From the NCBI GenBank assembly GCA_028456385.1, contig JALNQF010000071.1, positions 1 through 64,000 of the forward strand: DNA of 64,000 bases, written 5' to 3'. This DNA comes from Ophiosphaerella korrae (Eukaryota > Ascomycota > Dothideomycetes > Pleosporales > Phaeosphaeriaceae). The notes beneath the pieces are model-generated. The model did no database searches. It was not told the DNA's origin and saw only the letters and a program-made list of their open reading frames with translations. Positions 50,901 to 60,592 of the stretch are shown in pieces (position 1 is the first letter of the stretch; every line of letters starts with the position of its first letter). The translations under genes and the position numbers were made by a program.

Positions 50901-53352
50901 TTATATCTTATTTATTATTAATTGTTATTATATCTATAACTATATTCTTAATTATTATCTCTTCTAGTTCTAATATAGAGAGAACTATTTTAAACCTAAT
51001 AGGTTCTTAAAATAGTTTTCCTTTAATTATACTTAGTTATTAAGGATATTTCTTTATTATATACTTTATTCCTTGTATTTCTATAAACTTCCTTAATATA
51101 AAGTTTTTTATAGCTCTACTATTAATTATTAATTATACTTCTTTCTCTTAGTATATACCTATTTTTATAATATATAGGCCTTTTATACCTTCTAGCTTTT
51201 TTTACTTAAGTCTTTCTTTAAATTATCTATTCTTCTAGAGCTATTATCTTATTTTGTATTTATAATTCTTATATTTTAGATATTTATTAAATACGTACTT
51301 ATACTATAGCTATATTCCTTTAATATATTCTTTAGATAGCTTAGGTCTAGGTCTAATTAATATATATTCTTTATTAAAGATCTAAATTATTTCCTATCCT
51401 TTAATTTCTTTTTTAAAGATTACCTTTATATAGTCTTGTTTTCTTTTAGGCTATATATAGTTTTATACTTTTTTTTCTCTATATAGGTAGTAATATATAT
51501 TTAAATATAATACCTATACTATTTTAGCGTATACTAGATGTTCTAGATCTATTCTCTTATTATCTCCTTCCTAGTATCTATCTATACTAGGTCTCTTTAT
51601 TACTAGGATATAGTATATTATTAGTACTTATAGTATATAAGCTTTATTAATCTATTACGTTTTTTTTATAAGATACTACTACTCTCTTTATATAGGTATT
51701 CTACTTACTATAACTATATATTATTTTATCTATTATTAGAATATTATAAATTTTATTATCTTAGGATTACGTTCTTTTTAGTCTTTATATACTTTCTCTA
51801 TACTTATAACTAGTAAGTATTTCTAAATAAACTTCTAGTTCTTATTTTATTCTAATATATCTATTATTATATAGCTATTATAGCTATATATATTTAACTA
51901 GGTATACTTTATATCTCTTATATTAACTTATCTCTTATTTCTCTTTATTTCTTTAGAAGTAACTATAGTAGTCTCTTTATCTTATACTAGTCCTTTAGCT
52001 TAGATTAATAGTACTAGGGGCTTTTCTCTTTCTAGATCTTCTACTAGTAGGTCTATTACGTATACTATTTCTTCTAGCTACGCTTTTATTCTACTTTCTT
52101 TTATTATAGCTACTTTATATCTTTATTTTTATAGGAACTATACTACTCTCTATTTACTAGAAAAATATATATAGTAGTTATTATTATAATAAAAGGTCTA
52201 GTAGAGTATTATATATTATACTTCTTTACTCTTTACTACCTTTTTCTAAGGTTTAGCTTATACTTATAGTACTTCTTTCTTTTTTTTAGTTATTTTTAAC
52301 TAGGTTTCTTTTTTTAGGTCTTTACTTTTATAGTCTTTTATAAAGCGTCCTAGTTTCTTATATTTATAATATACTATATTATTTTTTAACTTTAATTAGT
52401 AGTTCTTTATATAGTAGCCTAGTTTACTATAGTTAAAGTATATAAAGTCTTTATTCTTCTTCTTTTTTTTATCCTTATTAGTATTAAGGACTATAAGGTC
52501 TCCTTTATTATAATTCTAGGTATAACCTCTATACTTATTCTTCTTCTATTCTTAAAGGTTATTATTAATTTATATTACTTATTACTTTAGAGCTTCTAGT
52601 ATTCTTAGTTTCTCTATATAAATTATTTTATATTAGATCTTTAAGTTTAGTCCTTATTTAAATTATAATATTAAAGCTAACTTATTCTATTCTATATTTT
52701 ATAATAGTTATTTAAACTATAATATATATTCTAGAATACTCTAGCTTTATATAAGCTTTTCTAACTACTCTTTAGCTTATTAGGTAATATCTATATCCCT
52801 AAATACTACTCTTATTTATTTAGTAAAGTATTTATAACTTCTAAAGATAGCTTTTATTTTATCTTTCTAGGTTATTAGGGCGTATATTATATAGTCTATC
52901 TAGTAAGGTTTAAACTATCTTATTGTATTTTCTTTAAGATATATTCTAATATATATTACTTTCTTTTCTTCTATATTAAAGTATAGTACTTATATATCTA
53001 TCTAGAGCTATACTAATATAATAAATAGTCTTAGTTTTTCTCTTATTCTATTAAATTTCTTAAAGATAAGTATCTTAAGTAGCTTCTTTGTTGCACTTAT
53101 CTCTAGTCTTTAGGTAATTAATTCTATTTAGTTTTAGCCTTTAATAATAGCTTTAATCTATACTTTGTTTTATTTTATATAATCTTTTAGTTCTTTATTT
53201 TACGTTTCTAAGGCGTTAATTACTATCTTTATATTTTCTTTTTCTAAGATTAAGTTATTTATGTAATTCTTAATATCCTTCTATACTATGTTATCTAACT
53301 TATAACTACTTATAGGTATCTTAGCTACTCTTTTAGTTAAACTTTCTACTAT
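47878..53352 (-). pseudogene. Gag-pol polyprotein of element R
   Basis: Minus-strand frame from a probable mutated ATG at 53350-53352 to a TAA at 47878. Domain order is as in D: gag, knuckles near 52320-52460, protease, RT (Y-L-D-N 50206-50217), RNase H, integrase, chromodomain. Stops are TAG/TAA. Residual TpG on the plus strand outnumbers CpA. Confidence 0.88.
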
Positions 53353-53413
53353 TGTATTAGCTAGACTATGCGCTACTTACGCTTTGCTTCTCGCAATAAC
53401 TAAATTAGCAAGG

Positions 53414-53870
53414 TGTAACAGGTGTTACTAGGGTTAACTCTTAATACCTAAAGGTTGTTAGTAGATTGTAAAGTAATAACAAAAGCTTGTATAGGGATCT
53501 GCAATAACTATAAATAATAGAAGATGTTTCGCAACTGTCTTGTATTAGCGTTCTGTAGTTAAAGGATTGAATTACTAATGCTATCCTAATAATGCGCATG
53601 TTGTTGACTATATACTTGTGCTGATCTGTTTATACGACGGTACAGATCACTACTAATCTGTGCACACGTGACTACAGATTACCTTGATCTGTTCGTGCGT
53701 TATTACAGATTACTTTGATCTGTTTACACGTGATTACAGATCACTGCTACGTGTCCTAGTTGTGGGTGGTTTCCTAATTGAGGTCATTACCCCGCTCGTC
53801 CTATGCTTCGTCAGCATCTGAGTTGGGACTGATTGGTTCCATCTCGATTTCTCTTGTTACGCCCGTAACA
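53414..53870 (-). repeat. 5' LTR of element R (nearly unmutated)
   Basis: 457 bp, starting TGTAACAGG and ending CCCGTAACA, close to the ancestral LTR sequence. The left flank is the PBS region (sense CCTTGCTAATTTAGTTATT). Confidence 0.92.
53628..53748. repeat. Array of four GATCTGT...ACAGATC hairpins in the LTR
   Basis: Four consecutive ~29-bp units, each GATCTGT (or AATCTGT), a ~13-bp spacer that often includes ACGTG, then ACAGATC/ACAGATT. Each can fold into a short stem. The I 3' LTR has about three degraded units and the LTR at 53935-54380 has a related but rearranged set. The location corresponds to the variable U3-like part, so promoter or enhancer roles are possible but unproven. Confidence 0.6.
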
Positions 53871-54380
53871 TATTGTGTTAGCTTAGACTGTGCGCTACTT
53901 ACGCTTCGCTTCTCTAATAACTAAATTAGTAAGGTGTAATAGGTCTCCCGTTGTCGACTATAGTAACTGTTAGGGGTGTTAGTAGATTAGAAAGTAATAA
54001 CAAAAGCTCGTGTTGTAATTAAGCAATAACTATAAACAATAGTTAATTTGTGTGCAATGTCAAGTATTAGCGTTCTGGGTTAGAGATTGGATTGCCGATG
54101 CCATCCTAATAATGCGCATTTCTGTTAACTATATACTCTTACTGATCTGTTGATCTGTCGCTCGTATCCAGTCTTAGCGACTACAGATTACAGATCACTG
54201 ATCTGTTGATCCGTGTTACATTTTCGTCTGTGCACTCAACAGATCGAGGGATTACATTACGTGTCCCAATTATGAGTTGTCTCCTAATCTAGGTCGTTAC
54301 CCCGCTCGTCCCATGCTTCGTCAGCGCCTGAGTCGGGACTGATTGGCTCCAACTCGATTTCTCTTGTTACGCCTGTAACA
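53871..54380 (-). mobile_element. Gypsy element H-right, PBS and 5' LTR
   Basis: 53871-53934 is the gag-proximal leader and PBS region continuing from 46801, and 53935-54380 is a 446-bp LTR ending GCCTGTAACA. It has few RIP-type changes. Its variable region has GATCTGTTGATC-type palindromes. The right flank (CTAAA) is coding sequence of the NLR-like pseudogene. Confidence 0.85.
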
Positions 54381-54689
54381 CTAAAGGAATACACAGAGGT
54401 CTTAAATAGAAATATTCCCTTTAGCTACAAGAATTATATCGTATTCTTACTAAGATCTATATCTAGTACCTACTCCTTGTAGAAATTAAGACTTATCCTC
54501 TTAACAAAATCGAATCCTTATCTTAATACCTTAAGAGTTATATCTTCCTTGACTACTCTGCTAAGTATTAGGCTGCTTACTTCTAGGAGTTGCAAATTAA
54601 GGTTCAAGATGCAATAATATAATCAATACTAAATATCTATAATATAAGTTTAGGGCGTTGCTAAACTTAGTTTAGAATTTATTAGACAA

Positions 54690-54857
54690 TGTTATGTCGC
54701 AGCTCTACTCCACTGCGCCAAACAAACCCAAAAAGGTAACCGAGTATTCAACAACGTTGAATACAGGAGTAGAACAGTATATATTGCCCAAGGGCCCTCG
54801 GAGCCCTTGTCTTGCGCTCTTGCGCAGCTACGGCCTACTGCGGCCTGCAGCGTGACA
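54690..54857 (+). mobile_element. Solo LTR, 168 bp
   Basis: TGTTATGTCGC...GCGTGACA, flanked by exact GACAA duplications (54685-54689 and 54858-54862). Removing it with one GACAA restores the NLR-like reading frame across the gap (R-I-Y-stop-T-S-T-N-T-D-I-P). The sequence is not AT-biased. The short length and TG...CA ends suggest a Ty1/copia-type LTR, but strand and family are guesses. Confidence 0.75.
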
Positions 54858-55137
54858 GACAAGCACAAATACAGATATCCCCTAGGGGTTCACTACCCTT
54901 ATAATTACATCCTATTTTGGACTAAGCACAGCTGTAAAGCGTTTGCTTAAGATAGATGGCATTAACCTAAATTCTTAGGATGATATATATCAACGGTCAG
55001 CGTTATCTTAGGCAGTAGGAAACGGCTTTGATATTGTAGTCCGTCAATTAACCAAGGTTATTAGTATTAGTCTGACGTACTTTAAGCTACCGTTTAGCAA
55101 GGGAGCCGAAGTCGACTTAGTAGATAGAGATAGCCAA

Positions 55138-55803
55138 ATGCCATTATTATATGCTGTTTGGAATGGGAACTTAGCCGTCGTCGAGCTGCTAATTAAGGCG
55201 GGGGCGCGGGTAGACTCGATGGATGGAATTGGAGGAACGCCGTTATCTTATGCTGTTGTTTGCGGACGTGAGGAGGTGATTAAGCTACTGCTTAAGCAAG
55301 GTATCCAGGTTGATTTAGAACAAGATATTAGTAAGGAGCTTCTACTCTCTGCCGCGAGGGAAGGCCATGAGGCCGTAGTTAGGCTGCTGCTCGAGACAGG
55401 CAAGGTCGACGCCGACTCGAAGGATAACGAAATATATACGGCGCTATTGTGGGCAGCAAGGAGGGGGCACAAGGCCGTAGTTCAGCTACTGCTCGATACA
55501 GGCAAGGTCGACGCTGACTTGAAGGATAATGAAGGATGTACGGCGCTATCGTGGGCGGCAATGAACGGGCGCAAGGCCGTAGTTGAGCTGCTGCTCGAGG
55601 CGGGCAAGGTCGACCCCGACTCGAAGAATTATTATAGACAGACAGCGCTACGGCGCGCAGCAGAGAACGGGCACGAGACCGTAGTTAAGCTACTACCTCC
55701 TCTCCGCCCACCACCTACGAAGAAGCTGGTTTTTGGCGATGCACCGCCACAAGCGCACTCACCACCAAGGCCGGTGTATTACCAAAAACCAGCTTCTTCG
55801 TAG
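55138..55803 (+). CDS. Open ankyrin-repeat reading frame (tail of the NLR-like remnant)
   Basis: 221 codons from the first ATG after the last premature stop. It holds five to six ~34-residue ankyrin repeats with the usual A-A-x-x-G-H-x-A-V-V-x-L-L-L core (for example A-A-R-E-G-H-E-A-V-V-R-L-L-L, then units with G-K-V-D-A-D-x-K-D-N-E). The same frame is open upstream to 55012, so this ATG is only a possible start. The last ~30 residues (from about 55695) are Pro-rich and come from a small inverted-repeat insertion that also supplies the stop. If expressed it would be a bare ankyrin protein. More probably it is the 3' end of the dead gene. Confidence 0.5.
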   Translation: MPLLYAVWNGNLAVVELLIKAGARVDSMDGIGGTPLSYAVVCGREEVIKLLLKQGIQVDLEQDISKELLLSAAREGHEAVVRLLLETGKVDADSKDNEIYTALLWAARRGHKAVVQLLLDTGKVDADLKDNEGCTALSWAAMNGRKAVVELLLEAGKVDPDSKNYYRQTALRRAAENGHETVVKLLPPLRPPPTKKLVFGDAPPQAHSPPRPVYYQKPASS

Positions 55804-55804
55804 T
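55714..55804. mobile_element. Miniature TA-flanked inverted-repeat element
   Basis: Perfect 21-bp inverted repeats at 55716-55736 and 55782-55802 (TACGAAGAAGCTGG... and its complement) around a 45-bp centre. Each outer end begins with TA, so a TA target duplication with 19-bp TIRs is an equally good reading, as for Tc1/mariner MITEs. It forms the C-terminus and stop codon of the ankyrin frame. Confidence 0.6.
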
Positions 55805-55805
55805 A

Positions 55806-56258
55806 CTAACCTTTCCTTTTATACTTAGAATGGCATACTATAAATTCAAGGTGGCAATATGTTTTAGCCGGCGATATCAATCTCTCTGAGAGGTAGTATG
55901 AACGAGTGTCTTTCCAAAGACCTGCGATCCGGCGATACCGGAAATAACAACACGACCGACGCCCAGCGTGCGGTCGACAACGGCAGTAGGCTTTAAAACC
56001 ACTTGTGTTTGAAGTCGTTCGGTCATTGGGCATGAAGTAAAGCCAGCCTTCTCATATTATCTGGATGCGGTGTATCTTTGCAGCTGCGCGCCATGCGGGC
56101 GTTCCACCAACATCGCTTAGATCAGAGCTGAAGGACCTTTGGCGCAGCTATAAGTACGCCTTGATGACCGCTTTGTTGCAGTCGTCGTTCGGTCGCATCC
56201 TTTCCGAATTCTGATTTTGTATTTCAAGACCTTGTAATTCGCCTCACTTTGCTACAAA
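55806..56258. other. Intergenic region with AKR promoter; short minus-strand ORF
   Basis: No convincing gene. A 49-codon minus-strand frame (55877-56026, M-T-E-R-L-Q-T-Q-V-V-L-K) could be the start of a truncated gene but is unrecognised. CTATAAGTA at about 56148-56156 is a plausible TATA element ~105 bp upstream of the reductase ATG. Confidence 0.4.
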
Positions 56259-57515
56259 ATGTCTTTCATTGCCCCCAATAAGCCGGTGTCTTTACTCGGG
56301 AGACATCGTCTCCTCAGCCCTGTCGCCGCCGTGCGCGTATCGCCTCTCGCACTGGGTGGCATGAATTTTGGTGATGCATGGAAAGATTCGTTAGGCGAGT
56401 GCTCAAAGGAGACAGCGTTCGAAATCTTGGACTACTTCTACAGCCAAGGTGGTAACTGGATCGACACAGCAGTCAATTATCAGTCTGGCGAGAGCGAGGA
56501 ATGGATTGGGCAATGGATGGAGGAACGCTGTGTAAGGGACGAAATCGTGCTTGCGACCAAATTTACTGGTATGCAGATCACGAACAGGGAAAAGAAAGGT
56601 GGAAACGCCATCAAAGTAAACTACGCAGGAAATAGCGCGAAGAACATACACATCTCGCTCGAACGCTCATTGAAGCAATTACGAACGGATTATATCGACA
56701 TTGCAAGTCTTCACTGATTTTCTTTCATCGAACAGAATCTAATTTCCGCCTAGTACTATCTCCATCTCTGGGACTCAACAACCTCGATTCCCGAGCTGAT
56801 GCATGCTTTGAATGATCTTTGCACAGCCCGCAAAGTCCTATATCTCGGTATCAGTGACACTCCTGCCTGGATCGTAGTCAAGGCCAATTGCTACGCGCGT
56901 CAACACGGCTTACGCCAATTCTCAGTCTACCAAGGCCGTTGGTCAGCTGCAGACCGCTCCTTCGAGCGCGAAATCATTCCCATGGCGCTTGATGAGGGAA
57001 TGGCTATAGCGCCCTGGGGTGCAATCGGTGGTGGGGCCTTTAAGACCAAAGCGCAAAGGGAGGCCAATGAAGGCGCGCGAAACATGAAAGTCAGCGTGAT
57101 AGGCAACGAAGAAAAAGTTTCTGACGTGCTGGAGAAGATCGCATCATCAAAATCACCAGAGGCACCCATCACTTCTGTCGCGCTTGCATATGTCATGCAC
57201 AAGTCCCCATACGTCTTTCCGATTGTTGGTGGACGAAAGATCCCACACTTGCAGTCCAACATCGAAGCTCTAGGCCTCCGCCTCACTCCCGAAGAGATCC
57301 GCAAGATTGACAATGCGTATGGATTCGACATGGGCTTTCCACACAACTTCTTGAGCCCGTTGAACACAGCGGTGTTGGGGCCTGAGGATAATCGCTTCTT
57401 GAACAACATGGGCTTCTTCGATTTTGTGGAGGGCCCAAAGCCGATTCCGCCGCATGAAGGTGCGTTGGACAAGAAGTTCAAGGATTTGTGGGCGTTGAAA
57501 TCAGGTGCGAGATAA
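56259..57515 (+). CDS. Aldo-keto reductase, aryl-alcohol dehydrogenase / norsolorinic acid reductase type
   Basis: Two exons: 56259-56702 and 56754-57515, total 401 aa, close to the usual size for the family. Such enzymes are cytosolic NADPH-dependent reductases of aldehydes or ketones; relatives act in lignin-aromatic breakdown and in aflatoxin-type polyketide pathways. Visible features: L-A-L-G-G-M-N-F-G-D near residue 31; catalytic Asp in N-W-I-D-T-A; Tyr in V-N-Y-Q-S-G; Lys in L-A-T-K-F-T-G; His in Y-Y-L-H-L-W-D right after the intron. Further motifs are I-P-E-L-M-H-A-L-N-D-L, G-I-S-D-T-P-A-W and P-I-V-G-G-R-K. The start is the first ATG, preceded by a pyrimidine-rich leader. No biosynthetic cluster is visible around it, so the substrate is unknown. 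It is the only gene in the window that looks intact. Confidence 0.9.
56703..56753 (+). other. 51-bp GC-AG intron of the aldo-keto reductase
   Basis: Starts GCAAGT and ends CCTAG, phase 0, with a possible branch site TCTAATT near 56738. Splicing joins D-Y-I-D-I to Y-Y-L-H-L-W-D, the expected family sequence including the catalytic His. The nearby GT (56707) gives the wrong frame with this acceptor. Confidence 0.75.
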
Positions 57516-58248
57516 ATTCGCAGGCCTAGTCAAATGCTTGGTGATGTTTGGCAAAATAAAAGGAAACTCGATGTGTGGAAAACGGTTGTTTTCTGACTTG
57601 TCATTTGGGATATCCACGTCAATCTTTCCGGCTATCTTCCGTTCTCGAGACCCAATACTACCTTACTTTGTCCATGCGAATTGGCTACAAATTGAACTAA
57701 CTACATTCGATGCTACTGCTTTGGTTTCTACTCCCTTGATACCATAATTTATCAAGGCATCGCAGCAGTCTGAATGAATGATCACAATTTTGCACAAATA
57801 ATTGAGACATGTTGGCAGCGGAGCAGCAAACAGCTACCCTCGCTGGTACTTTTTCATGCAATGAATTCTCTTGGGCAATCTGTCCATGCAAACACACGTT
57901 TTTACTAGACGACTGTGAGACCACAAGCGCCAAGGGACGCTTTACTCATCCGTCAAGCTACATATTGTCTACAATGTTATAACATGGTGGATGAATCATC
58001 GTATAAGAAAAATTTATCACTCTGAATTTCGCAACATCTCACTGGTGACTAGTTTTTTTCGTCGGCCTCTGTTACTATACAAAGACTTCTGCCACCTCTC
58101 CGTATAAATCTTCCATCAAAAGCGCCTCCACACCAGGAACTTCAGCTCTCAACCCATTATTCAACCTTTTTCAACTAAAATTTTCTACATAGCTCTTTAT
58201 TCAAAAGAAATCCTTGTTCCACACCTACGCCTACACCTACAAACAAGC
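57516..58248. other. Intergenic region; polyA-like signal and promoter of the next gene
   Basis: AATAAA at 57555-57560, 40 bp after the reductase stop, is a candidate polyadenylation signal. TATAAA at 58103-58108 within a pyrimidine-rich leader is a plausible TATA box 141 bp before the ATG at 58249. Nothing else was recognised. Confidence 0.45.
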
Positions 58249-59158
58249 ATGTCTACCTCTGCGCTTCCCAGCTTAGCCTTCGCGTTTGAGACGCTGAAAA
58301 CTAAAAAGACGAACACGATATCGGCGAAAGATGTTGATCTCCGCCGGTACTCTGCAAAAGATCGGGCTATGCTAGCCACCAAGCAGCATATCACTATCTG
58401 TGTTGATGGCAATGAAGTCGCCAAAGTTTCTCGGCCACTCTTTACAGCTACGTCGACCAAGCCGGAATTACTTGTTAGGGATACCATCAACCTCCCGCTT
58501 GAAGTTGAGAAACATGGCGTCTGCGTTCTAATCAACTATCTGAAAACACTGACAATCTCTGGGATATCCCAGCTTTATATGACTAGCAACATCTCAGTCC
58601 ACGATCAACTGAGTGTTACTGCCGCAGCCAATGCCCTCGGTATGGAGAAATATACCAACCGTATATAAAAGAGGTGCGAGGCGCACCTTCGGAGCAACTT
58701 GCCCACGTATGACGAGCTAGATGCCTGTATTCATTTCGCAAAGCCCCATGCGCGTATGCTTCGGATTGTTGCCTCAGAGAACCTGGCTGTCCAAATGCGG
58801 GAGAACTTAATTCCTGATATGATTACATTCAACAAGTACCTTGAGAAAAACCCAATCCTGAAGCACAAGATGGATGTGGCCGCTTTCAAACATGAAGAGA
58901 GTATCCGGAAGGCTGAGGAGCGAGCGCAGAGGGCAGAGCGTGCCAAAGTTATGGCAGAAGGCATTGCTAAAAAAAGCAAATGCAAAATCTCAAAAGAATA
59001 AGATGTTCTGGGAGAAGAAGAAGGGTGAGGCAGCGGCTGACAAGCAGTCGATTCTTCAAAAACTCAAGCTGTCAGGTGCTCAGCGCAAGTTTACTTCTCG
59101 GGAGGCGACCCATTATCGCGGGACTCGGGGAACTAATAAGCTGTCCAGGGATTGCTAG
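58249..59158 (+). pseudogene. BTB-like family protein 1, broken by one stop and one frame slip
   Basis: The frame opens at 58249 (M-S-T-S-A-L-P-S-L) and runs in one frame to 59001, except for a TAA at 58666-58668 between Y-T-N-R-I and K-R-C-E-A-H-L. A7 at 58969-58975 then appears one base too long. With six A's the frame would continue A-N-A-K-S-Q-K-N-K-M-F-W-E-K-K-K and reach a stop at 59156-59158 (about 302 codons). The N-terminal half (D-L-R-R-Y-S ... A-T-S-T-K-P-E-L-L ... L-P-L-E-V-E-K-H-G-V-C) resembles the BTB/POZ-like family seen again at 62994. The C-terminal half is charged and helical (R-K-A-E-E-R-A-Q-R-A-E-R). BTB assignment is by pattern only. Either a pseudogene or an unusual recoded gene. 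Confidence 0.6.
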
Positions 59159-60037
59159 GCGCAGCGCAACGTGAAAAACGTGTGACCTGTTCTTTAGAGG
59201 ATTTTCCATCGGGGAGACATGGTCTCTAGGTGGTCATATGCGTAGTGAATTTCAACACGGGTACCTTCGTGAACATAATCACATCCCATATCTGTTTACT
59301 CAATAGCTCTGTCTTTTGAATACTCCCTTTCATTCTCCTACCTTCCAAAGCTGTTTTCAATGACGGTCATATTTGGAATTGCGGAGCTTGTAAACCCTAC
59401 CTGACATCAGTACTATAAGGTACATCTCTGCATAGCGAGACACCCTGTGTGCTGAGACAAACGGTATTTTGACTTTCAGCAAATGCAGAACCTGTACATA
59501 AAACAAATATCACTACAATTTAATAAAAATAAAATATTGTAGCCAGTACTAAGTATTATAATTTTATTATTACCTTTAAGCCAAGTTTATGTAGCGCCCT
59601 CTGGTATAACATAATTGACTCCCCTCCCTATAGTACTAATATTAAATCTTTATTGCTCTAACTCTTATAGAATAGCTTTATCTAAGTCTTAGAATTTCCT
59701 ATTAATACTTAGAAGTTATTATTGACCCTATACGCGCTGTAGGGCGCAACTTCACGTAGGGTCGCTATATGGATTGGTACTTCCCGCGGAAGCGAGTTAC
59801 TAATACTGGCTAATGTAAGATAACCCCGCAAATTACCTGTGGGTAATTCATTGTAAGGTCTGTGGTAATGTAGGTTACGCAAGGGTTTGGAACATTATTC
59901 AATCCGACCTAAGATTCGGAGCCGTGCTAAAATACGGCCCCAGTTACCCAACGCGTTCCCAGCGTCCAAACCAGCTTCGGTAAAGCTATCCTATAGTTTC
60001 GAAACACAGTCTAATACACAGCTATACCTACTTTAAA
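59159..60037. other. Gene-poor region with AT-rich patch
   Basis: No gene recognised. About 59515-59720 is AT-rich and depleted in CpA, like a small decayed repeat fragment. 59740-60000 is GC-normal, with paired short motifs (CCGTGCTAAAATACGG near 59920-59937) but no clear product. Confidence 0.35.
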
Positions 60038-60351
60038 ATGCAGAGATATCCTATCACGTCGCCCTCGAGCTCGAAACCCGCCGTCATTCTCTCCGCTGAC
60101 CGAATGACGCTTAATAAGCCCAACAGCACCGATTCCTACATTAAGCAGCCTAGCCCTAGCCCTAGCTCGTTAAAATGGGATACAATGAGATCGGAGAGGT
60201 ATTAGATAAGATAGAGCAAGCCGCTCTAAAAATCAAAGCCTGCGCTTCGAAAATTGGGTTAGGTATTACTAGTAAACCTGTTGGTGCAAGCGCGTATGAA
60301 GGTGGAAAGACTTTATATGTCTTTGGTACTATCCATGTCAGACGATTATAA
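60038..60351 (+). other. Two overlapping short ORFs, possible decayed gene
   Basis: An ATG at 60038 starts a Ser/Pro-rich frame (M-Q-R-Y-P-I-T-S-P-S-S-S) ending near 60222. A second frame from ATG 60175 gives 58 codons (M-G-Y-N-E-I-G-E-V-L-D-K-I) to 60351. They could be one gene after a frameshift. Unrecognised. Confidence 0.25.
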
Positions 60352-60592
60352 CAACGCTAACGCAGGAGACTAGAAATGAAGATTAATATAGTAACGGTGT
60401 TTTATCCCTACGCATGTACAACAAACTTCGAATTAATATTAATCTCATAACAACGCCCTTCTAAACACCATCTTTTTGACTGCCTTTCCCCGTCAGTATA
60501 AATATCTAATACACTATCCTCGTCTTTAGTATTCGCGTCCGGTATTGTATCTTGTGACGTCGCCTCTAACTTATCAATTCAATATTCTTGCG

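Larger units (their letters stand above)
46807..53870 (-). mobile_element. Gypsy chromovirus element R, complete copy at the right edge of the block
   Basis: Both LTRs are 457 bp (46807-47263 and 53414-53870) and the internal region is 6,150 bp. It is inserted in H-right with TSD TATTG/TATTA, the single difference being a G-to-A transition. Gag-pol is on the minus strand (RT Y-L-D-N at 50206-50217). The right LTR is nearly free of RIP-type mutation, while the left LTR and most of the body are saturated. Confidence 0.92.
54381..55803 (+). pseudogene. NACHT/ankyrin (fungal NLR-like) gene remnant, 3' part
   Basis: From 54386 the frame reads H-R-G-L, L-Y-R-I-L-T-K-I-Y-I, I-F-L-D-Y-S-A-K-Y and L-G-R-C, resembling the segment that follows the NACHT domain in fungal STAND proteins. 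It then continues, after a solo LTR, with S-Y-F-G-L-S-T-A-V-K-R-L-L-K and ankyrin repeats to 55700. Ten in-frame TAG/TAA stops lie in 54386-54685 (54407, 54422, 54464, 54524, 54569, 54584, 54620, 54662, 54668, 54683), three at 54883, 54976 and 55009, and none after. The 5' part, including any NACHT domain, is missing: an LTR abuts at 54380. The family's usual role is self/non-self or immune-type signalling. It is inactive as a full gene, though the ankyrin tail is still open. Confidence 0.7.

Noticed and set aside
1..54380. Centromere or rDNA spacer as the cause of the AT-rich block
   Set aside because: The content is resolved into specific transposon insertions; no rRNA or satellite was seen. 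A centromeric location cannot be excluded but has no support here.
35833..54385. CTAAT/CTAAA as a target duplication of one large H element
   Set aside because: The left flank is gag of A and the right flank is the NLR-like gene, so the 4-of-5 match is probably coincidence; the two LTRs also differ in type.
56927..57481. 184-codon minus-strand ORF opposite the reductase
   Set aside because: A shadow of the conserved reductase exon; its translation shows no recognisable motif.
57505..57747. Open frame overlapping the reductase 3' end
   Set aside because: Overlaps the reductase stop, includes the likely polyA signal, and has no recognisable sequence.
58197..58535. 112-codon minus-strand ORF opposite the first BTB-like gene
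   Set aside because: Shadow frame; the plus strand has family landmarks shared with 62994-63989.
59915..59940. Possible tRNA or structured RNA
   Set aside because: There is a short stem-like pairing only; no acceptor stem, T-loop or anticodon arrangement could be made.
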